Notes: generated by a model not told the origin, from the letters alone. 64,000 nt of DNA from Methylophilaceae bacterium (GCA_947379975.1 CANCPF010000002.1:1-64000); one strand, 5' to 3'; positions 45,552-56,065 are shown, counted from the stretch's first letter. Numbers and translations are program-made.

Positions 45552-47228
45552 TTATTGCGTTGCTGATTTATGCTCATGCACTACAATACTACCGCGTCCG
45601 TCACTGCTTATTTCATCATCGCTGATTTTAAAATTATCCAGTTGCATGGTGTGGTATTTGTCAAAGTAGTCTTTTAAATCTTTTTCCACACTAATATCAA
45701 AGGCTGGTTTTGCAGTATGAGTTGTACCCCAAGTGACTTTAACTACTTTTCCATCTATTACTACCAATTCACCATCTTTAAACACGAAATCAGGTTTACT
45801 AAACATGGCTTCGCGATCTGGCTGGTCAGTGTAAACGGTAATATCTGCGCCACTGCCTTCGCCTAAATGACCTCTATCATTTAGACCTATTAGCTTGGCT
45901 GCACCTGCGCGCGTCATAATGGCAATTTCATACAAGCTATATTCGCGGTCTAAACTGGCTAAATTACTCATGCTTTGTGCATCTAAATTTAATTTGGCAA
46001 AAGTTTCGTTTCTAAAGCTTTTATCCATCAGCAGGCGAATAAGGTGCGGATAGCTGGTAAATGGCGCGCCATTAGGGTGATCTGTGGTTAAAAAGATGCG
46101 CCAAGGGTCTTCGGACGATAAGAATATCTCTAAGCCAATCGCCCACTGCAATGCATTTACATAGTTCTGATCTTTGTACTTGAACGGCACCACACCGCAG
46201 CCTGCATCACACTCAATATCCATAATGACAGATTTTTTAGGATTAGCATGCTTGGAATTTAAGTGCTGAATCATGCTGTCACCAGAAGCTGTGACGGTTT
46301 GGCCAAATAAAATCTGCCCAACATCGGCGGTAATGTGTTTATGTTTGTTTAATGCTTCAGAAATCTGCGCAGCCGCAGATGAGAATTTTTTATCGCCTTC
46401 AGTGCCGTAACTATGAAACTGAATATGTGTCAGGTGCATAGGCAAGCCTTCTGAGGCGCCCATGGTATTTAGTGTGGTTTCAAAATTACCAGCCGCACCC
46501 AAGTTATTGCAATGCACATGCAAAGGTTTGGCGATGCCTAAATCATACACCGCACGACTCAGGCTTTTTAAAATCTCACGCGGTGAAATGTTGTAATAGC
46601 TGTGATTTTCATCCAAATCTAACTTACGCTGATTAAACTTGAACGCGCTAATGCCACCTGGGTTTACCACTTTAATGCCAATGGCCTGCGAGGCATGCAT
46701 AGTCCAAGCGACATAATCGTTAATGGCTTTTTGATCTTTTTTAGCGGCTAACATGCGCAAAAAATAATCGTCGCTACCCAACATTGCGTAACCGCCTTTA
46801 TCTATCATAGGCGTATCGCCCATTTCTAAATGTGCTTGGCGAGCATTAATCGGTAACATCGCTGGTTCAAAAGCGGCGGTATAACCCATTTCAATATATC
46901 TGAAACCGGCGTCAGTGGTGCTCGGCGTGGCGTTGTGCGTGCAGCCCGGCGTACAAATATGCGCTTCTGGTTCTGTATAACTTTTGCGTTCTTGAAACTC
47001 AGGCAACATCATGCGGGCGATATTCACTTTTCCGCCACCAATGTGGCTATGCATATCGATCGCGCCCGCCATCACCACTTTGCCGGTTAAATCAAAAGTT
47101 TGGCTGATTCTTTCATTGGCAGCAGGTTTGTGGATAATGCGGCCATTACGGATGTAAATGTCTTGAATCAGCCCATTCTTACCATGTTTAGGATCGTAAA
47201 TCCTACCGTTCTTAAGTTGAGTAATCAT
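45552..47228 (-). CDS. fhcA: Formyltransferase/hydrolase complex subunit A (formylmethanofuran hydrolase)
   Basis: A 558-residue amidohydrolase-family subunit homologous to FmdA/FwdA. It hydrolyses the formylated methylofuran to formate. The metal-binding HxH is present as AIDMHSHIGGGK (His60 and His62). Further histidines for the binuclear site are visible in LHVHCNNLG, LTHIQFHSYG and TTDHPNGAP. Its start overlaps the fhcB stop by four bases. In this pathway the complex completes formaldehyde oxidation to formate via H4MPT. Confidence 0.96.
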   Translation of the reverse strand: MITQLKNGRIYDPKHGKNGLIQDIYIRNGRIIHKPAANERISQTFDLTGKVVMAGAIDMHSHIGGGKVNIARMMLPEFQERKSYTEPEAHICTPGCTHNATPSTTDAGFRYIEMGYTAAFEPAMLPINARQAHLEMGDTPMIDKGGYAMLGSDDYFLRMLAAKKDQKAINDYVAWTMHASQAIGIKVVNPGGISAFKFNQRKLDLDENHSYYNISPREILKSLSRAVYDLGIAKPLHVHCNNLGAAGNFETTLNTMGASEGLPMHLTHIQFHSYGTEGDKKFSSAAAQISEALNKHKHITADVGQILFGQTVTASGDSMIQHLNSKHANPKKSVIMDIECDAGCGVVPFKYKDQNYVNALQWAIGLEIFLSSEDPWRIFLTTDHPNGAPFTSYPHLIRLLMDKSFRNETFAKLNLDAQSMSNLASLDREYSLYEIAIMTRAGAAKLIGLNDRGHLGEGSGADITVYTDQPDREAMFSKPDFVFKDGELVVIDGKVVKVTWGTTHTAKPAFDISVEKDLKDYFDKYHTMQLDNFKISDDEISSDGRGSIVVHEHKSATQ

Positions 47229-48514
47229 GTCAGGCTATCTTTAATTTGTGTTATTACATAGCTTAAAGTGGGCAAAGTCGATTCGCGCACCTTTTTTAAT
47301 GGTAATGAAACTACATTATCCATGCGCGCCATCGCGCCTAGATGGTCTATGCCAGGAATGCACACTGGAATAAACACATCCGGTTCACGTTCAAACTGCA
47401 TATTTGGATGGCCGATCACTATGGTTGGAACGCCGGTGGCAGGAGGGAGATGTGCATTGAACGTGCTAATCCACAATAATGCATCACAGCTTTTTAGTTG
47501 CTCTGCGCTAGAAAAATAATAAGCATCGTATTCAGCTTTGCCGTGCGTAAAGCGGTTTCTAGTAGGAAAACCACTCAACCAAGTGCTAGTGTTATTCACG
47601 CTCAAGTCACCATCACCAGCATTCAGTGGTAAGCCAGCAATACGGCTGGTTTTATTAATTTTAACAATTAACTGGGTAATGCTTTGTATTGTCAGTTCTG
47701 CATGCGCGTATTTAAAATTACCTGCAGCCCAAACCACCACGGCATATTGTGCGGCTTTTAATTTTTCTAAAATGTTCAGTAATGAGGCAATCGACACGCC
47801 GCCAACTTGGTCTGTGCTTGGTTTCTTATGCAGAGGGTTTTTGCTGTTCATTAAAGCTTGCAAGGCATTCATGATTTCTGGCAACTTTGCTATCTCGGCT
47901 TCAACTACTAGCGGTTGTGTGCCACTAGGTGAAATGCCTGCCTGAGTGTTTTCTTTCGGCACACCTAAATAGATGATTTCTGGGCTAGTTTTATCAAACA
48001 TACTATCGGCATTCCACACCAGTTTTTCGAAAAAACGTGGATGACTACTGACGATGTCTGTACCAATTGCTAAAATCAGCGTGGCGCGATTTTTAACTTC
48101 TGTCAGCGTGGTGTTTTGCCAACCGCCATTTTGCAAGGTTAAAGTGTTAAGTATTGCGCCCTCACTATGCATATGGTCTAGCGTGGCACCAGTTTTTTCT
48201 GCCAAATGCATGACTGAGCGCATGCCAGTAACTTCTGTGCCTAAGCCGGAGAATAATGGCTGCTTGCTGCCTCTTAATATTTTTGTAGCCGCTTTTATGG
48301 CAGTGTTTAAGTCTGTCGCTTTGCCAAATAAGCTAGCTGACGCAATATTGTCGTACTCATTTGAATAAGCTTGCTCAAAAAAAGTAATGCTTTTAGTACA
48401 ACCATTCTGAATGCGAACAGGTGAAGTTGAAACTAAGGCCACATCGTCACAAAGTAGGCCGCAAGCAGGGCAACTAAAGTTAATGGCTGGGCTTGTGTCA
48501 TTAGAAGTTTTCAT
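47225..48514 (-). CDS. fhcB: Formyltransferase/hydrolase complex subunit B
   Basis: A 429-residue homologue of the molybdopterin subunit FmdB/FwdB. The N-terminal CPACGLLCDDVAL resembles the FmdB opening (CxxC...CDD). Bacterial FhcB proteins are known to have lost molybdopterin and redox function and to act structurally; this copy is shorter than the archaeal enzyme. A longer frame would start at TTG 48535, but ATG 48514 (MKTSNDT) is preferred. It is the first gene of the operon fhcB-fhcA-PPOX-fhcD-fhcC, divergent from ndk with 289 bases between. That gap is AT-rich and must hold both promoters; I saw no clear elements. Confidence 0.94.
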   Translation of the reverse strand: MKTSNDTSPAINFSCPACGLLCDDVALVSTSPVRIQNGCTKSITFFEQAYSNEYDNIASASLFGKATDLNTAIKAATKILRGSKQPLFSGLGTEVTGMRSVMHLAEKTGATLDHMHSEGAILNTLTLQNGGWQNTTLTEVKNRATLILAIGTDIVSSHPRFFEKLVWNADSMFDKTSPEIIYLGVPKENTQAGISPSGTQPLVVEAEIAKLPEIMNALQALMNSKNPLHKKPSTDQVGGVSIASLLNILEKLKAAQYAVVVWAAGNFKYAHAELTIQSITQLIVKINKTSRIAGLPLNAGDGDLSVNNTSTWLSGFPTRNRFTHGKAEYDAYYFSSAEQLKSCDALLWISTFNAHLPPATGVPTIVIGHPNMQFEREPDVFIPVCIPGIDHLGAMARMDNVVSLPLKKVRESTLPTLSYVITQIKDSLT

Positions 48515-48803
48515 TTGACCGTTATTCTGCCACAAAGATTGTCACTATAAGCATAAATAAAAAGGATTAATGCAGGTTTATTTATAGCTAAAATTAACAT
48601 TTAATAAGCTTTAAGGCGCAAGTAAATTTCTTGCAATGGGGCTAATCTAGGTTGCTGTTTATCGTGTGTTTTTAGATAAAGATAAATATAAGTCTATCTA
48701 CAATTTGGCCTGATAGTCGTTTATCCGAAAATGTAGGTTTATTTTAAGCGTCAAAAATGGTATTTTATCGTTCTTTTCAATATGTTAAATTAATGGAGTT
48801 GTT

Positions 48804-49211
48804 ATGGCTGTTCAACGCACACTTTCTATCATCAAACCTGATGCAGTAGCAAAAAATGTAATTGGTAAAATTCTTACGCGTTTTGAAAACGCTGGCTTAA
48901 AAGTGGTTGCTGCAAAAATGGCACAATTAACACAAGCTGAAGCTGAAGGCTTTTACGCAGTTCACGCTGCTCGCCCGTTCTTTGCTGATTTAGTTAAATT
49001 CATGATTTCTGGCCCAGTGATGATTCAAGCACTTGAAGGCGAAAACGCCGTTCAAGTTAACCGTGATTTAATGGGTGCTACTAACCCTAAAGATGCTGCT
49101 GCAGGCACTATACGTGCTGACTTTGCTGAAAGCATTGATGCTAATGCTGTTCATGGTTCAGATTCAGAAGAAAATGCGGCGATTGAAATCGCTTACTTTT
49201 TCGGTAAATAA
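48804..49211 (+). CDS. ndk: Nucleoside diphosphate kinase
   Basis: A 135-residue enzyme that balances nucleoside triphosphates with ATP. The opening [19 protein letters not shown] is universal. The phosphohistidine is His117 in [24 protein letters not shown] (48795-48798) precedes the ATG. It starts the ndk-rlmN-rodZ-ispG-hisS block, as in many gamma- and betaproteobacteria. Confidence 0.97.
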   Translation: MAVQRTLSIIKPDAVAKNVIGKILTRFENAGLKVVAAKMAQLTQAEAEGFYAVHAARPFFADLVKFMISGPVMIQALEGENAVQVNRDLMGATNPKDAAAGTIRADFAESIDANAVHGSDSEENAAIEIAYFFGK

Positions 49212-49249
49212 GTTTTAGTTTTAAGTTTTATAAAAAGGTAAAAACAATT

Positions 49250-50350
49250 TTGGTCAATTTGCTCAACTTCAATCAACCACAACTGGCGCAATGGTTCGCC
49301 GAGATGGGTGAAAAACCATTTCGTGCTAAGCAGTTGATGCGCTGGATGCATCATTTTGGTGAGCATGATTTTGAGCAGATGACTGATATTGCCAAAGTAT
49401 TACGTGAAAAATTAGCCATCGAAGCTGAAATCACTTTGCCGACGGTGCAGTTAGAACAAGTTTCTAACGACGGTACGCGTAAATGGTTGATAGGCGCTGA
49501 TACTGCAAATAGCATTGAAACTGTATTTATTCCTGAAGATGATAGAGGTACTTTGTGTATCTCCAGTCAAGTGGGCTGCGCTTTGGAGTGCACTTTTTGC
49601 AGTACAGGTCGTCAGGGCTTTAACCGAAACTTAAGTGTTTCAGAAATTATTGGACAGCTTGCGATTGCAAACCGTTCTTTGCGTTTGGAAACTGGTTACG
49701 ACATGCTGCCAATTTCAGAGCGCATTATTAGCAATGTGGTGATGATGGGCATGGGCGAACCGTTGGCTAACTACGATAACGTCGTGACTGCTATGCAGAT
49801 TATGTTGGATGATAGCGCTTATGGTTTAAGTCGCCGCCGATTGACGCTTTCTACCAGCGGCCTTGTGCCAGCAATGGATAGGCTGAAAGAAGATTGCCCT
49901 GTGGCCTTAGCCGTTAGCCTACACGCACCTAACGATGCATTACGCGATGTAATCGTGCCAATTAACAAAAAATATCCGCTTAAAGACTTAATGGCCGCTT
50001 GTAATCGTTATTTGGAAAAAGCGCCTAGAGACTTTGTTACGTTTGAATATGTGATGCTGGATGGCGTTAATGATACGGTTGAGCACGCGCACCAGTTATT
50101 GGCCTTAGTTAAAAATGTTTCATGTAAATTCAATTTGATCCCGTTTAATCCATTTCCAAATAGCGGTTATGGCACATCAAAAGCGATCAATATCAAAATA
50201 TTCCGCGATATTTTGATGCAGGCTGGCTATGTGGTCACAGTGCGAAAAACCCGCGGTGAAGATATTGATGCCGCCTGCGGACAATTGGCTGGCAAAGTAT
50301 TAGATAAGACAAAGCGCACTTCTAAGAGAATCCCGATTGAGCCGATTTAA
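49250..50350 (+). CDS. rlmN: Dual-specificity 23S rRNA/tRNA adenine C2-methyltransferase RlmN
   Basis: A 366-residue radical SAM enzyme that methylates A2503 of 23S rRNA and A37 of some tRNAs. The cluster motif is CALECTFC (CxxxCxxC). The conserved C-terminal cysteine is in DAACGQLAG, and [12 protein letters not shown] is a family signature. The start is TTG 49250 ([11 protein letters not shown]), as the MNLL-like opening aligns with E. coli RlmN. An AAAAAGG stretch lies 11 bases upstream. The next gene is rodZ, with no pilF/pilW between. Confidence 0.94.
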   Translation: MVNLLNFNQPQLAQWFAEMGEKPFRAKQLMRWMHHFGEHDFEQMTDIAKVLREKLAIEAEITLPTVQLEQVSNDGTRKWLIGADTANSIETVFIPEDDRGTLCISSQVGCALECTFCSTGRQGFNRNLSVSEIIGQLAIANRSLRLETGYDMLPISERIISNVVMMGMGEPLANYDNVVTAMQIMLDDSAYGLSRRRLTLSTSGLVPAMDRLKEDCPVALAVSLHAPNDALRDVIVPINKKYPLKDLMAACNRYLEKAPRDFVTFEYVMLDGVNDTVEHAHQLLALVKNVSCKFNLIPFNPFPNSGYGTSKAINIKIFRDILMQAGYVVTVRKTRGEDIDAACGQLAGKVLDKTKRTSKRIPIEPI

Positions 50351-50474
50351 TCTTTGTTTTGATGGCAAAAGTGCGGTAATTAAGTTCATTGCTCCATATG
50401 CTAAGCTATCAATGAACAGTTTATTGCTAATGATGTGATTGCCGCCAAAAATTATTGCAAAATGGAAAATAATA

Positions 50475-51494
50475 ATGTCAGATGAACTCAAGATTGATAC
50501 TGTTGAGCTAGAACCAAACGATAAAGCTCCACAAGGCAATATGTTGTTAGGTGAGGTTTTATTTGCCGCAAGAGTTGCAAAAAACCTTACGCAAAAAGAT
50601 GTTTCTGATAATTTACGTTTAAGTATCAAACAAATTGAAGCGCTAGAAACCAATACGTTTAGTTGGTTACCGGCCCCGATGATTACGCGCGGTTTTATTC
50701 GTAACTATGCACGTTTTTTAGCGTTAGATGCCGAACCATTGTTAGCAAGTTATCGCTCGCTTGTACCTGATCAATTACCTAATATGCTGAGTGTGCAGAC
50801 CTCAATGGCGCAAGTAATGCCAGCTAGGGAAAGTCAGTCTTGGCTTAAATACATAATGGCTAGCATTTTGGTGTTGCTGTTTTTACTGTCATGGATCTTT
50901 TATATGGATTACATGCCAAAATCAGTCAAAAAATCTAGTGATTTAGCCATAGTTGCCAACGTTCCTGAGCAGGCAATCGCTCTACCAGAAGTCGCTTTGC
51001 CTGCCGCGGAGCGCGCCCTCGATAGCAATGATAGCGTAGTGATTGATGCTGGAAATTCGACTAGCAATGTTGTAAGTGCTGTCGTTGAACCGGTCGCCTC
51101 GGCTGTTGTTGCTAGTGTGGACGTACCAAAAATGCAAACTACTGCACAATTGCCTACGCCTAAAGTAAATGATCCCGCTAATAAACAAGTTGTTGCACCT
51201 AAGTCTGATATTGTAATTAAGTCTAGCGATCTTGCTAGCTTAACGCCAGCTACTATTACAAAGCATGTCAGTATGTCTTTCGCTGAAAAAACTTGGGTAC
51301 GTGTGACGAATAAATCAGGTAAAGTAATTTTTGAAAAAATGCTTGAAGCAGGTAGCACTGATGCTTTTGATGCTTTGCCACCGATGAATGTGGTGATTGG
51401 TAATGCAAAAGCAGCTACGCTAATATATGCGGGGAAGTCTGTAGATTTGAATCTTACGACTAATAGCAATGTTGCGCGCGTCACCCTAGAATAG
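50475..51494 (+). CDS. rodZ: Cell-shape protein RodZ
   Basis: A 339-residue bitopic membrane protein that links MreB to the cell-wall machinery. An N-terminal HTH_25 domain (about 20-95: LGEVLFAARVAKNLTQKDVSDNLRLSIKQIEALE) is followed by a transmembrane helix (IMASILVLLFLLSWIFYM). A Val/Ala/Pro-rich periplasmic linker leads to the C-terminal DUF4115 beta domain (MSFAEKTWVRVTNKSGKVIFE). The frame is open to ATG 50439, but MSDELKID at 50475 fits the family. Confidence 0.92.
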   Translation: MSDELKIDTVELEPNDKAPQGNMLLGEVLFAARVAKNLTQKDVSDNLRLSIKQIEALETNTFSWLPAPMITRGFIRNYARFLALDAEPLLASYRSLVPDQLPNMLSVQTSMAQVMPARESQSWLKYIMASILVLLFLLSWIFYMDYMPKSVKKSSDLAIVANVPEQAIALPEVALPAAERALDSNDSVVIDAGNSTSNVVSAVVEPVASAVVASVDVPKMQTTAQLPTPKVNDPANKQVVAPKSDIVIKSSDLASLTPATITKHVSMSFAEKTWVRVTNKSGKVIFEKMLEAGSTDAFDALPPMNVVIGNAKAATLIYAGKSVDLNLTTNSNVARVTLE

Positions 51495-51555
51495 TCGTTT
51501 GTATATTAATTATTTTTATAATCACCAGTGTGTTTAATAGCGGGTATGGTCAACG

Positions 51556-51587
51556 ACTTGTTTGTAGTAGCTAAGTTAAAAACAAGT
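51556..51587. repeat. 8-bp inverted repeat between rodZ and ispG
   Basis: ACTTGTTT (51556-51563) and AAACAAGT (51580-51587) can form a hairpin with a 16-base loop, flanked by two GTCAACG copies (51549-51555 and 51593-51599). It lies 35 bases before the ispG start and may influence ispG expression. Confidence 0.45.
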
Positions 51588-51621
51588 GGTTAGTCAACGC
51601 GTTTAAATTTTGGAGCAGTCG

Positions 51622-52950
51622 TTGAGCTTATTTCATCTTAATCAAGCGCGTAGCACTTTGCAGGTCATGATTGGTCACGTGCCTGTCGGAGGTGGTCTTG
51701 CTGGGTCGTTAGCGTCTCCAGTGGTTGTGCAAAGTATGACCAATACCGACACAGCCGATGCAGAAGCCACGATTAAACAGGTTTTTGAGCTATGGCAAGC
51801 GGGTAGCGAAGTCGTGCGAATTACTGTTAATTCGCCAGAAGCCGCAGCGCAAGTGGGTAATATTCGTCGTGGTCTAGATGCCTTGGGTTGTAATGTACCC
51901 TTAGTCGGCGATTTCCATTATAACGGTCATAAACTGTTAGCCCAATATCCTGACTGCGCTGAAGCGCTGGCTAAATATCGTATCAATCCTGGTAATGTAG
52001 GTAAAGGCTCCAAGCGCGATGAGCAATTCGCTGCCATGATAGAAGCGGCTATTCAGTATAAAAAGTCGGTGCGCATAGGCGTTAATTGGGGTAGCTTGGA
52101 CCAAGCCAAAATGGCGCAAATGATGGATGATAATGCGAAATTAGCCACGCCATTATCATCAGAAGCTTTGATGCGTGAAGCTTTGATTCAATCAGCTTTA
52201 GAAAGTGCGCAGCAAGCGCTTGATTTAGGATTGTCGCCCAATCAAATTATAATTTCATGCAAAGTCAGCAATGTGCAAGATTTGGTGAAAGTTTATTTAG
52301 AATTAGCCAGTCGTAGCGATTACCCTTTACATTTAGGTTTAACAGAAGCGGGCATGGGTTCTAAAGGTATTGTAGCTTCTACAGCAGCCTTGGCCTTACT
52401 TTTACAGCAAGGCATTGGCAATACTATACGCGTATCGTTAACACCAGAGCCGAATGAATCCCGCACCAAAGAAGTGATTGTTGCCCAAGAAATTTTGCAA
52501 ACCATGGGCATAAGATCTTTTACACCTTTGGTCACCGCTTGCCCAGGCTGTGGGCGTACCACATCCACTTATTTTCAAGAGTTGGCGATGCAGATTCAGA
52601 GTTATCTGCGCAATCAAATGCCAGTATGGCGCGGTCAATATGACGGCGTAGAAAACATGAGTGTTGCGGTAATGGGTTGCGTAGTTAATGGGCCGGGCGA
52701 GTCTAAATTGGCCAATATCGGTATTAGCCTGCCGGGTACTGGTGAAACTCCGGTCGCGCCAGTGTTTGTCGACGGCGAGAAAACCGTGACACTTAAGGGT
52801 GATAATATCGCCCAAGAATTTCAGGCTATCGTAGAAAATTATGTGCAAACTAATTACGCGCTAGGCGGCAAGTTGCATGTCAGTAATACCGCCAATAATA
52901 CGCTTAGCAATGAACCACAAAAAATTATTCCAATTAAAGCAATTAATTAA
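51622..52950 (+). CDS. ispG: 4-hydroxy-3-methylbut-2-enyl-diphosphate synthase
   Basis: An iron-sulfur enzyme (442 residues from this start) of the MEP isoprenoid pathway. The TIM-barrel start is [23 protein letters not shown]. The C-terminal [4Fe-4S] cysteines are in [10 protein letters not shown] and GCVVNGPGE. The frame is open from TTG 51610. TGGAG at 51611-51615 lies 6 bases before TTG 51622, so the latter is preferred (SLFHLNQ). No ATG is available near the N-terminus. Confidence 0.93.
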   Translation: MSLFHLNQARSTLQVMIGHVPVGGGLAGSLASPVVVQSMTNTDTADAEATIKQVFELWQAGSEVVRITVNSPEAAAQVGNIRRGLDALGCNVPLVGDFHYNGHKLLAQYPDCAEALAKYRINPGNVGKGSKRDEQFAAMIEAAIQYKKSVRIGVNWGSLDQAKMAQMMDDNAKLATPLSSEALMREALIQSALESAQQALDLGLSPNQIIISCKVSNVQDLVKVYLELASRSDYPLHLGLTEAGMGSKGIVASTAALALLLQQGIGNTIRVSLTPEPNESRTKEVIVAQEILQTMGIRSFTPLVTACPGCGRTTSTYFQELAMQIQSYLRNQMPVWRGQYDGVENMSVAVMGCVVNGPGESKLANIGISLPGTGETPVAPVFVDGEKTVTLKGDNIAQEFQAIVENYVQTNYALGGKLHVSNTANNTLSNEPQKIIPIKAIN

Positions 52951-52962
52951 AGCACTGACACT

Positions 52963-54267
52963 ATGGTTGAAAACTCAACAAAAACTAAGCAAGAAAAAGC
53001 TAGCAATACTAAATTTCAAAGCATTAAAGGTTTCTACGACATTTTGCCTGAGGCCACACCTTTGTGGTTCAAGCTTGAGGATACCGCTCGTCGCGTATTG
53101 GGCCATTATGGCTATAAAAATATCCGTATGCCATTGGTTGAACCTACCGATTTATTTGTGCGCTCGGTAGGTGAGCATACTGATATTGTAGAAAAAGAAA
53201 TGTATGCTTGGGAAGATGCGCTAAATGGCGACAAATTAACCTTGCGGCCTGAAGGTACGGCTGGTTGTGTACGCGCGGTGGTTGAACATAATCTTACTTA
53301 TAATGGCCCGCAACGGCTTTGGTACAGCGGTGCAATGTTTCGCCACGAAAACGTGCAAAAGGGTCGTCAGCGCCAGTTTCATCAAATTGGTGTGGAAGCA
53401 TTTGGTTTTGATAGCCCACAAGTGGACGCAGAGCAAATTGTGTTGTTGGCAAGGCTATGGCGTGAATTAGGCATTGCCGATGTTGAGTTGCAAATTAATA
53501 GCATAGGTGATGCGCATGAGCGCTCGGCTTATCGCAACACGTTAATTGCCTATTTTGAGCAACATATTGATGTGCTTGATGAAGATGCTAAGCGCCGTTT
53601 ACATACGAATCCGCTACGTATTTTAGATAATAAAAATCCGCGCATGCAGGCAATTTGTGACAATGCACCTAAATTGATGGATTGCTTGGGCGATGAAACC
53701 CGCGCGCATTTTAATGGTCTATGCAAATTGTTGGATGAAGCTGGTATAGCATATTTAATCAACGCCAGACTTGTACGTGGCTTGGATTATTACAACCGCA
53801 CAGTGTTTGAGTGGGTCACTACCAAATTAGGCGCGCAAGGTACGATTGCCGGCGGCGGGCGTTACGACTCATTAGTCGAGCGTCTAGGTGGCGATTCAAC
53901 GCCAGCCTGTGGATTTGGTATTGGCTTAGAACGCGTATTTTTATTGATGCAAGAATATGGTGTTAGCGTACAAGATGCGCCAGATGTGTATTTAGTGAAT
54001 GTGGGTGAATTGGCTGAAAGTGCTGCATTTAGCCTTGCAGAGAAGCTGCGTAACGCTGATATTAAGGTGGTTCTACATGCTGGCGGTGGTAGTTTTAAAT
54101 CACAAATGAAAAAAGCTGATAGAAGTCAGGCTAAATATGCCTTGATTTTAGGTGATGATGAAGTGAACAGCCAGCAAGTCACATTAAAGCCTATGCAAGC
54201 CGAAACAAAGGGCGAGCAATTACAATGTAGTATTGAAGAAGCGATTAAGGTTTTAACTAGCAATTAA
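52963..54267 (+). CDS. hisS: Histidyl-tRNA synthetase
   Basis: A 434-residue class II aminoacyl-tRNA synthetase. Motif 1 is GYKNIRMPLVEPTDLFVRS, motif 2 is WYSGAMFRHENVQKGRQRQFHQIGVE, and the histidine loop is LVRGLDYYNRTVFEW. Motif 3 is CGFGIGLERV. An N-terminal extension of about 20 residues (Lys/Thr-rich) precedes the family start GFYDILPE. It follows ispG by 12 bases. Confidence 0.97.
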   Translation: MVENSTKTKQEKASNTKFQSIKGFYDILPEATPLWFKLEDTARRVLGHYGYKNIRMPLVEPTDLFVRSVGEHTDIVEKEMYAWEDALNGDKLTLRPEGTAGCVRAVVEHNLTYNGPQRLWYSGAMFRHENVQKGRQRQFHQIGVEAFGFDSPQVDAEQIVLLARLWRELGIADVELQINSIGDAHERSAYRNTLIAYFEQHIDVLDEDAKRRLHTNPLRILDNKNPRMQAICDNAPKLMDCLGDETRAHFNGLCKLLDEAGIAYLINARLVRGLDYYNRTVFEWVTTKLGAQGTIAGGGRYDSLVERLGGDSTPACGFGIGLERVFLLMQEYGVSVQDAPDVYLVNVGELAESAAFSLAEKLRNADIKVVLHAGGGSFKSQMKKADRSQAKYALILGDDEVNSQQVTLKPMQAETKGEQLQCSIEEAIKVLTSN

Positions 54268-54296
54268 AATTTAGAACAGCATATTGAGCACACAAA

Positions 54297-55169
54297 ATGA
54301 CGCCTAAAACAGCATTATTACAGCTTGAGCACTTGAGTATTGCATCTAAGAAGATGCCGTCAAAATTACTAGTGAATGATGTGAGCTTTACTATTGAAGC
54401 AGGAAAAACGACTTGTGTGGTCGGCGAATCTGGCAGTGGTAAAAGTTTAACGGCATTATCTGTGATGGGATTACTGTCTAAACAGCTGCAATTAAGCGCA
54501 GGTAAAGTATTATTTAATGATGGTGAAGCTGGCGTTAAAGATTTAACTTTAATTGATGCGGAAAGTTTACGAAAAATTCGCGGTGCAAAAATCGCTATGA
54601 TTTTTCAAGAGCCGATGACTTCGCTCAATCCGGTGCTGACGGTGGGCTATCAGATTGGTGAAAGCCTTACGACGCATTTAGGCCTTAAGGGCGATTCCCT
54701 GAAAAATAGAATCGCGAGTTTGTTAGGAATGGTCGGCATACCTGCTAGCCGTGCAAATAGTTATCCTGATGAACTGTCTGGCGGACAGCGTCAACGCGTC
54801 ATGATTGCGATGAGTATTGCCTGCGAACCAAGTTTATTAATAGCCGACGAACCCACCACCGCTTTAGACGTTACCGTGCAGGCGCAAATACTTAGCTTGC
54901 TGGACGAACTTAAAACTCGAATGAATATGGGTATGCTGTTTATTACACACGATTTTGGCGTAGTCGCTGATATTGCAGATAATGTGGTGGTCATGTTCAG
55001 AGGCGAAATTGTAGAATCTGGCACCAAAACACAGGTGTTAAATAACCCTCAACATCCTTATACCAAAGCTTTGCTGGCCTGCGTGCCTGATGCAGAAGGC
55101 AAAAATCCATTAAAACCTATCGATTATGCATGGTTGCCAGAAAATCAAATTGAGCAGGTGGCTTTATGA
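54297..55169 (+). CDS. ABC transporter ATPase, OppD/DppD type, without nearby permease
   Basis: A 290-residue peptide/nickel-type ATPase. Walker A is GESGSGKSL, the signature is LSGGQRQRVMIAMS, and Walker B is LLIADEPTTALDVT. The C-terminal oligopeptide motif (PQHPYTKALLACVP) is short, and no iron-sulfur cysteine cluster is seen. Its stop overlaps the next start by four bases (ATGA). No permease or substrate-binding gene lies nearby. In YejF-type proteins the two halves are fused; here they are separate. Confidence 0.93.
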   Translation: MTPKTALLQLEHLSIASKKMPSKLLVNDVSFTIEAGKTTCVVGESGSGKSLTALSVMGLLSKQLQLSAGKVLFNDGEAGVKDLTLIDAESLRKIRGAKIAMIFQEPMTSLNPVLTVGYQIGESLTTHLGLKGDSLKNRIASLLGMVGIPASRANSYPDELSGGQRQRVMIAMSIACEPSLLIADEPTTALDVTVQAQILSLLDELKTRMNMGMLFITHDFGVVADIADNVVVMFRGEIVESGTKTQVLNNPQHPYTKALLACVPDAEGKNPLKPIDYAWLPENQIEQVAL

Positions 55170-55990
55170 GTGCAACACCATTAAATTCAGGGCAAGCAAT
55201 ATTGGTTGCCCAGCATTTAGTTAAAACCTATAGTCAGCGCAGTGGTAAATTCGGCTTTGGTACCACATTAGTTAAAGCGCTAGATGATGTCAGTATTACG
55301 CTTCGTGAAGGCAGTACGCTAGCAGTAGTAGGCGAATCTGGTAGCGGTAAATCCACGTTGGCACGTTGTCTGTTACAATTGCAACCCTTGGATAGCGGCG
55401 AAGTGTTATTTTCCGGACAAGACTTGGCTAAATTAGCTGGGGCAGATTTAAGATCCGTGCGAAAAAACCTGCAAATGGTCTTTCAAGATCCTTTTGCATC
55501 GCTCAATCCTCGGATGCGTGTCGGTGAGATTGTTGGTGAAGGATTGTTGATTCACGCTTTAGGCAGTAGTGCCGAGCAACAGAAAGATGTGATAGCCATG
55601 CTAAAACGTGTGGGTTTAACCGAAGCTGATATGCAAAAATACCCGCATGAGTTTTCTGGTGGGCAAAGGCAGCGGATTGGTATAGCACGTGCACTGGTAT
55701 TAAAACCAAAAGTGGTGGTGTGTGATGAGCCGGTTTCTGCGTTAGATGTGTCGATTCAAGCGCAAATATTGTTGTTACTCAAAGAGTTGCAAGCGGAAAT
55801 GGCCTTGAGCTATGTGTTTATTAGTCACGATTTACGTGTGGTGCGCCATATTGCTGATGATATTGTGGTGATGAATCAAGGTAAGGTGGTAGAACAGGGC
55901 TCGGTGGTTGATATTTATGAGCAACCGCAACATGAATACACCCGTAATTTACTGTCGGCTATTCCAGGTAAAAAATTGGTTTATGCATAA
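55166..55990 (+). CDS. ABC transporter ATPase, OppF/DppF type, without nearby permease
   Basis: A 274-residue partner ATPase. Walker A is GESGSGKST, the signature is FSGGQRQRIGIARAL, Walker B is VVCDEPVSALDVS, and the switch histidine is in VFISHDLRVV. The N-terminus FGTTLVKALDDVSITLREG is typical of OppF. The C-terminal PQHEYTRNLLSAIPG is the expected oligopeptide motif. It sits between the OppD-like gene and yfgM. The pair probably energises a permease encoded elsewhere, for example a YejBE-type one, but that is inferred. Confidence 0.93.
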   Translation: MSATPLNSGQAILVAQHLVKTYSQRSGKFGFGTTLVKALDDVSITLREGSTLAVVGESGSGKSTLARCLLQLQPLDSGEVLFSGQDLAKLAGADLRSVRKNLQMVFQDPFASLNPRMRVGEIVGEGLLIHALGSSAEQQKDVIAMLKRVGLTEADMQKYPHEFSGGQRQRIGIARALVLKPKVVVCDEPVSALDVSIQAQILLLLKELQAEMALSYVFISHDLRVVRHIADDIVVMNQGKVVEQGSVVDIYEQPQHEYTRNLLSAIPGKKLVYA

Positions 55991-56065
55991 ATGCCGTATA
56001 AAATGCTGCATAAATAGTACAAATGAAGAAATATCAGGTTAGATTTAACAAGTTTAGGATACGAA

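Noticed and set aside
48515..48803. Promoter elements in the fhcB/ndk divergent gap
   Set aside because: AT-rich sequence offers many weak -10-like hexamers, but none has a matching -35 at proper spacing that stands out.
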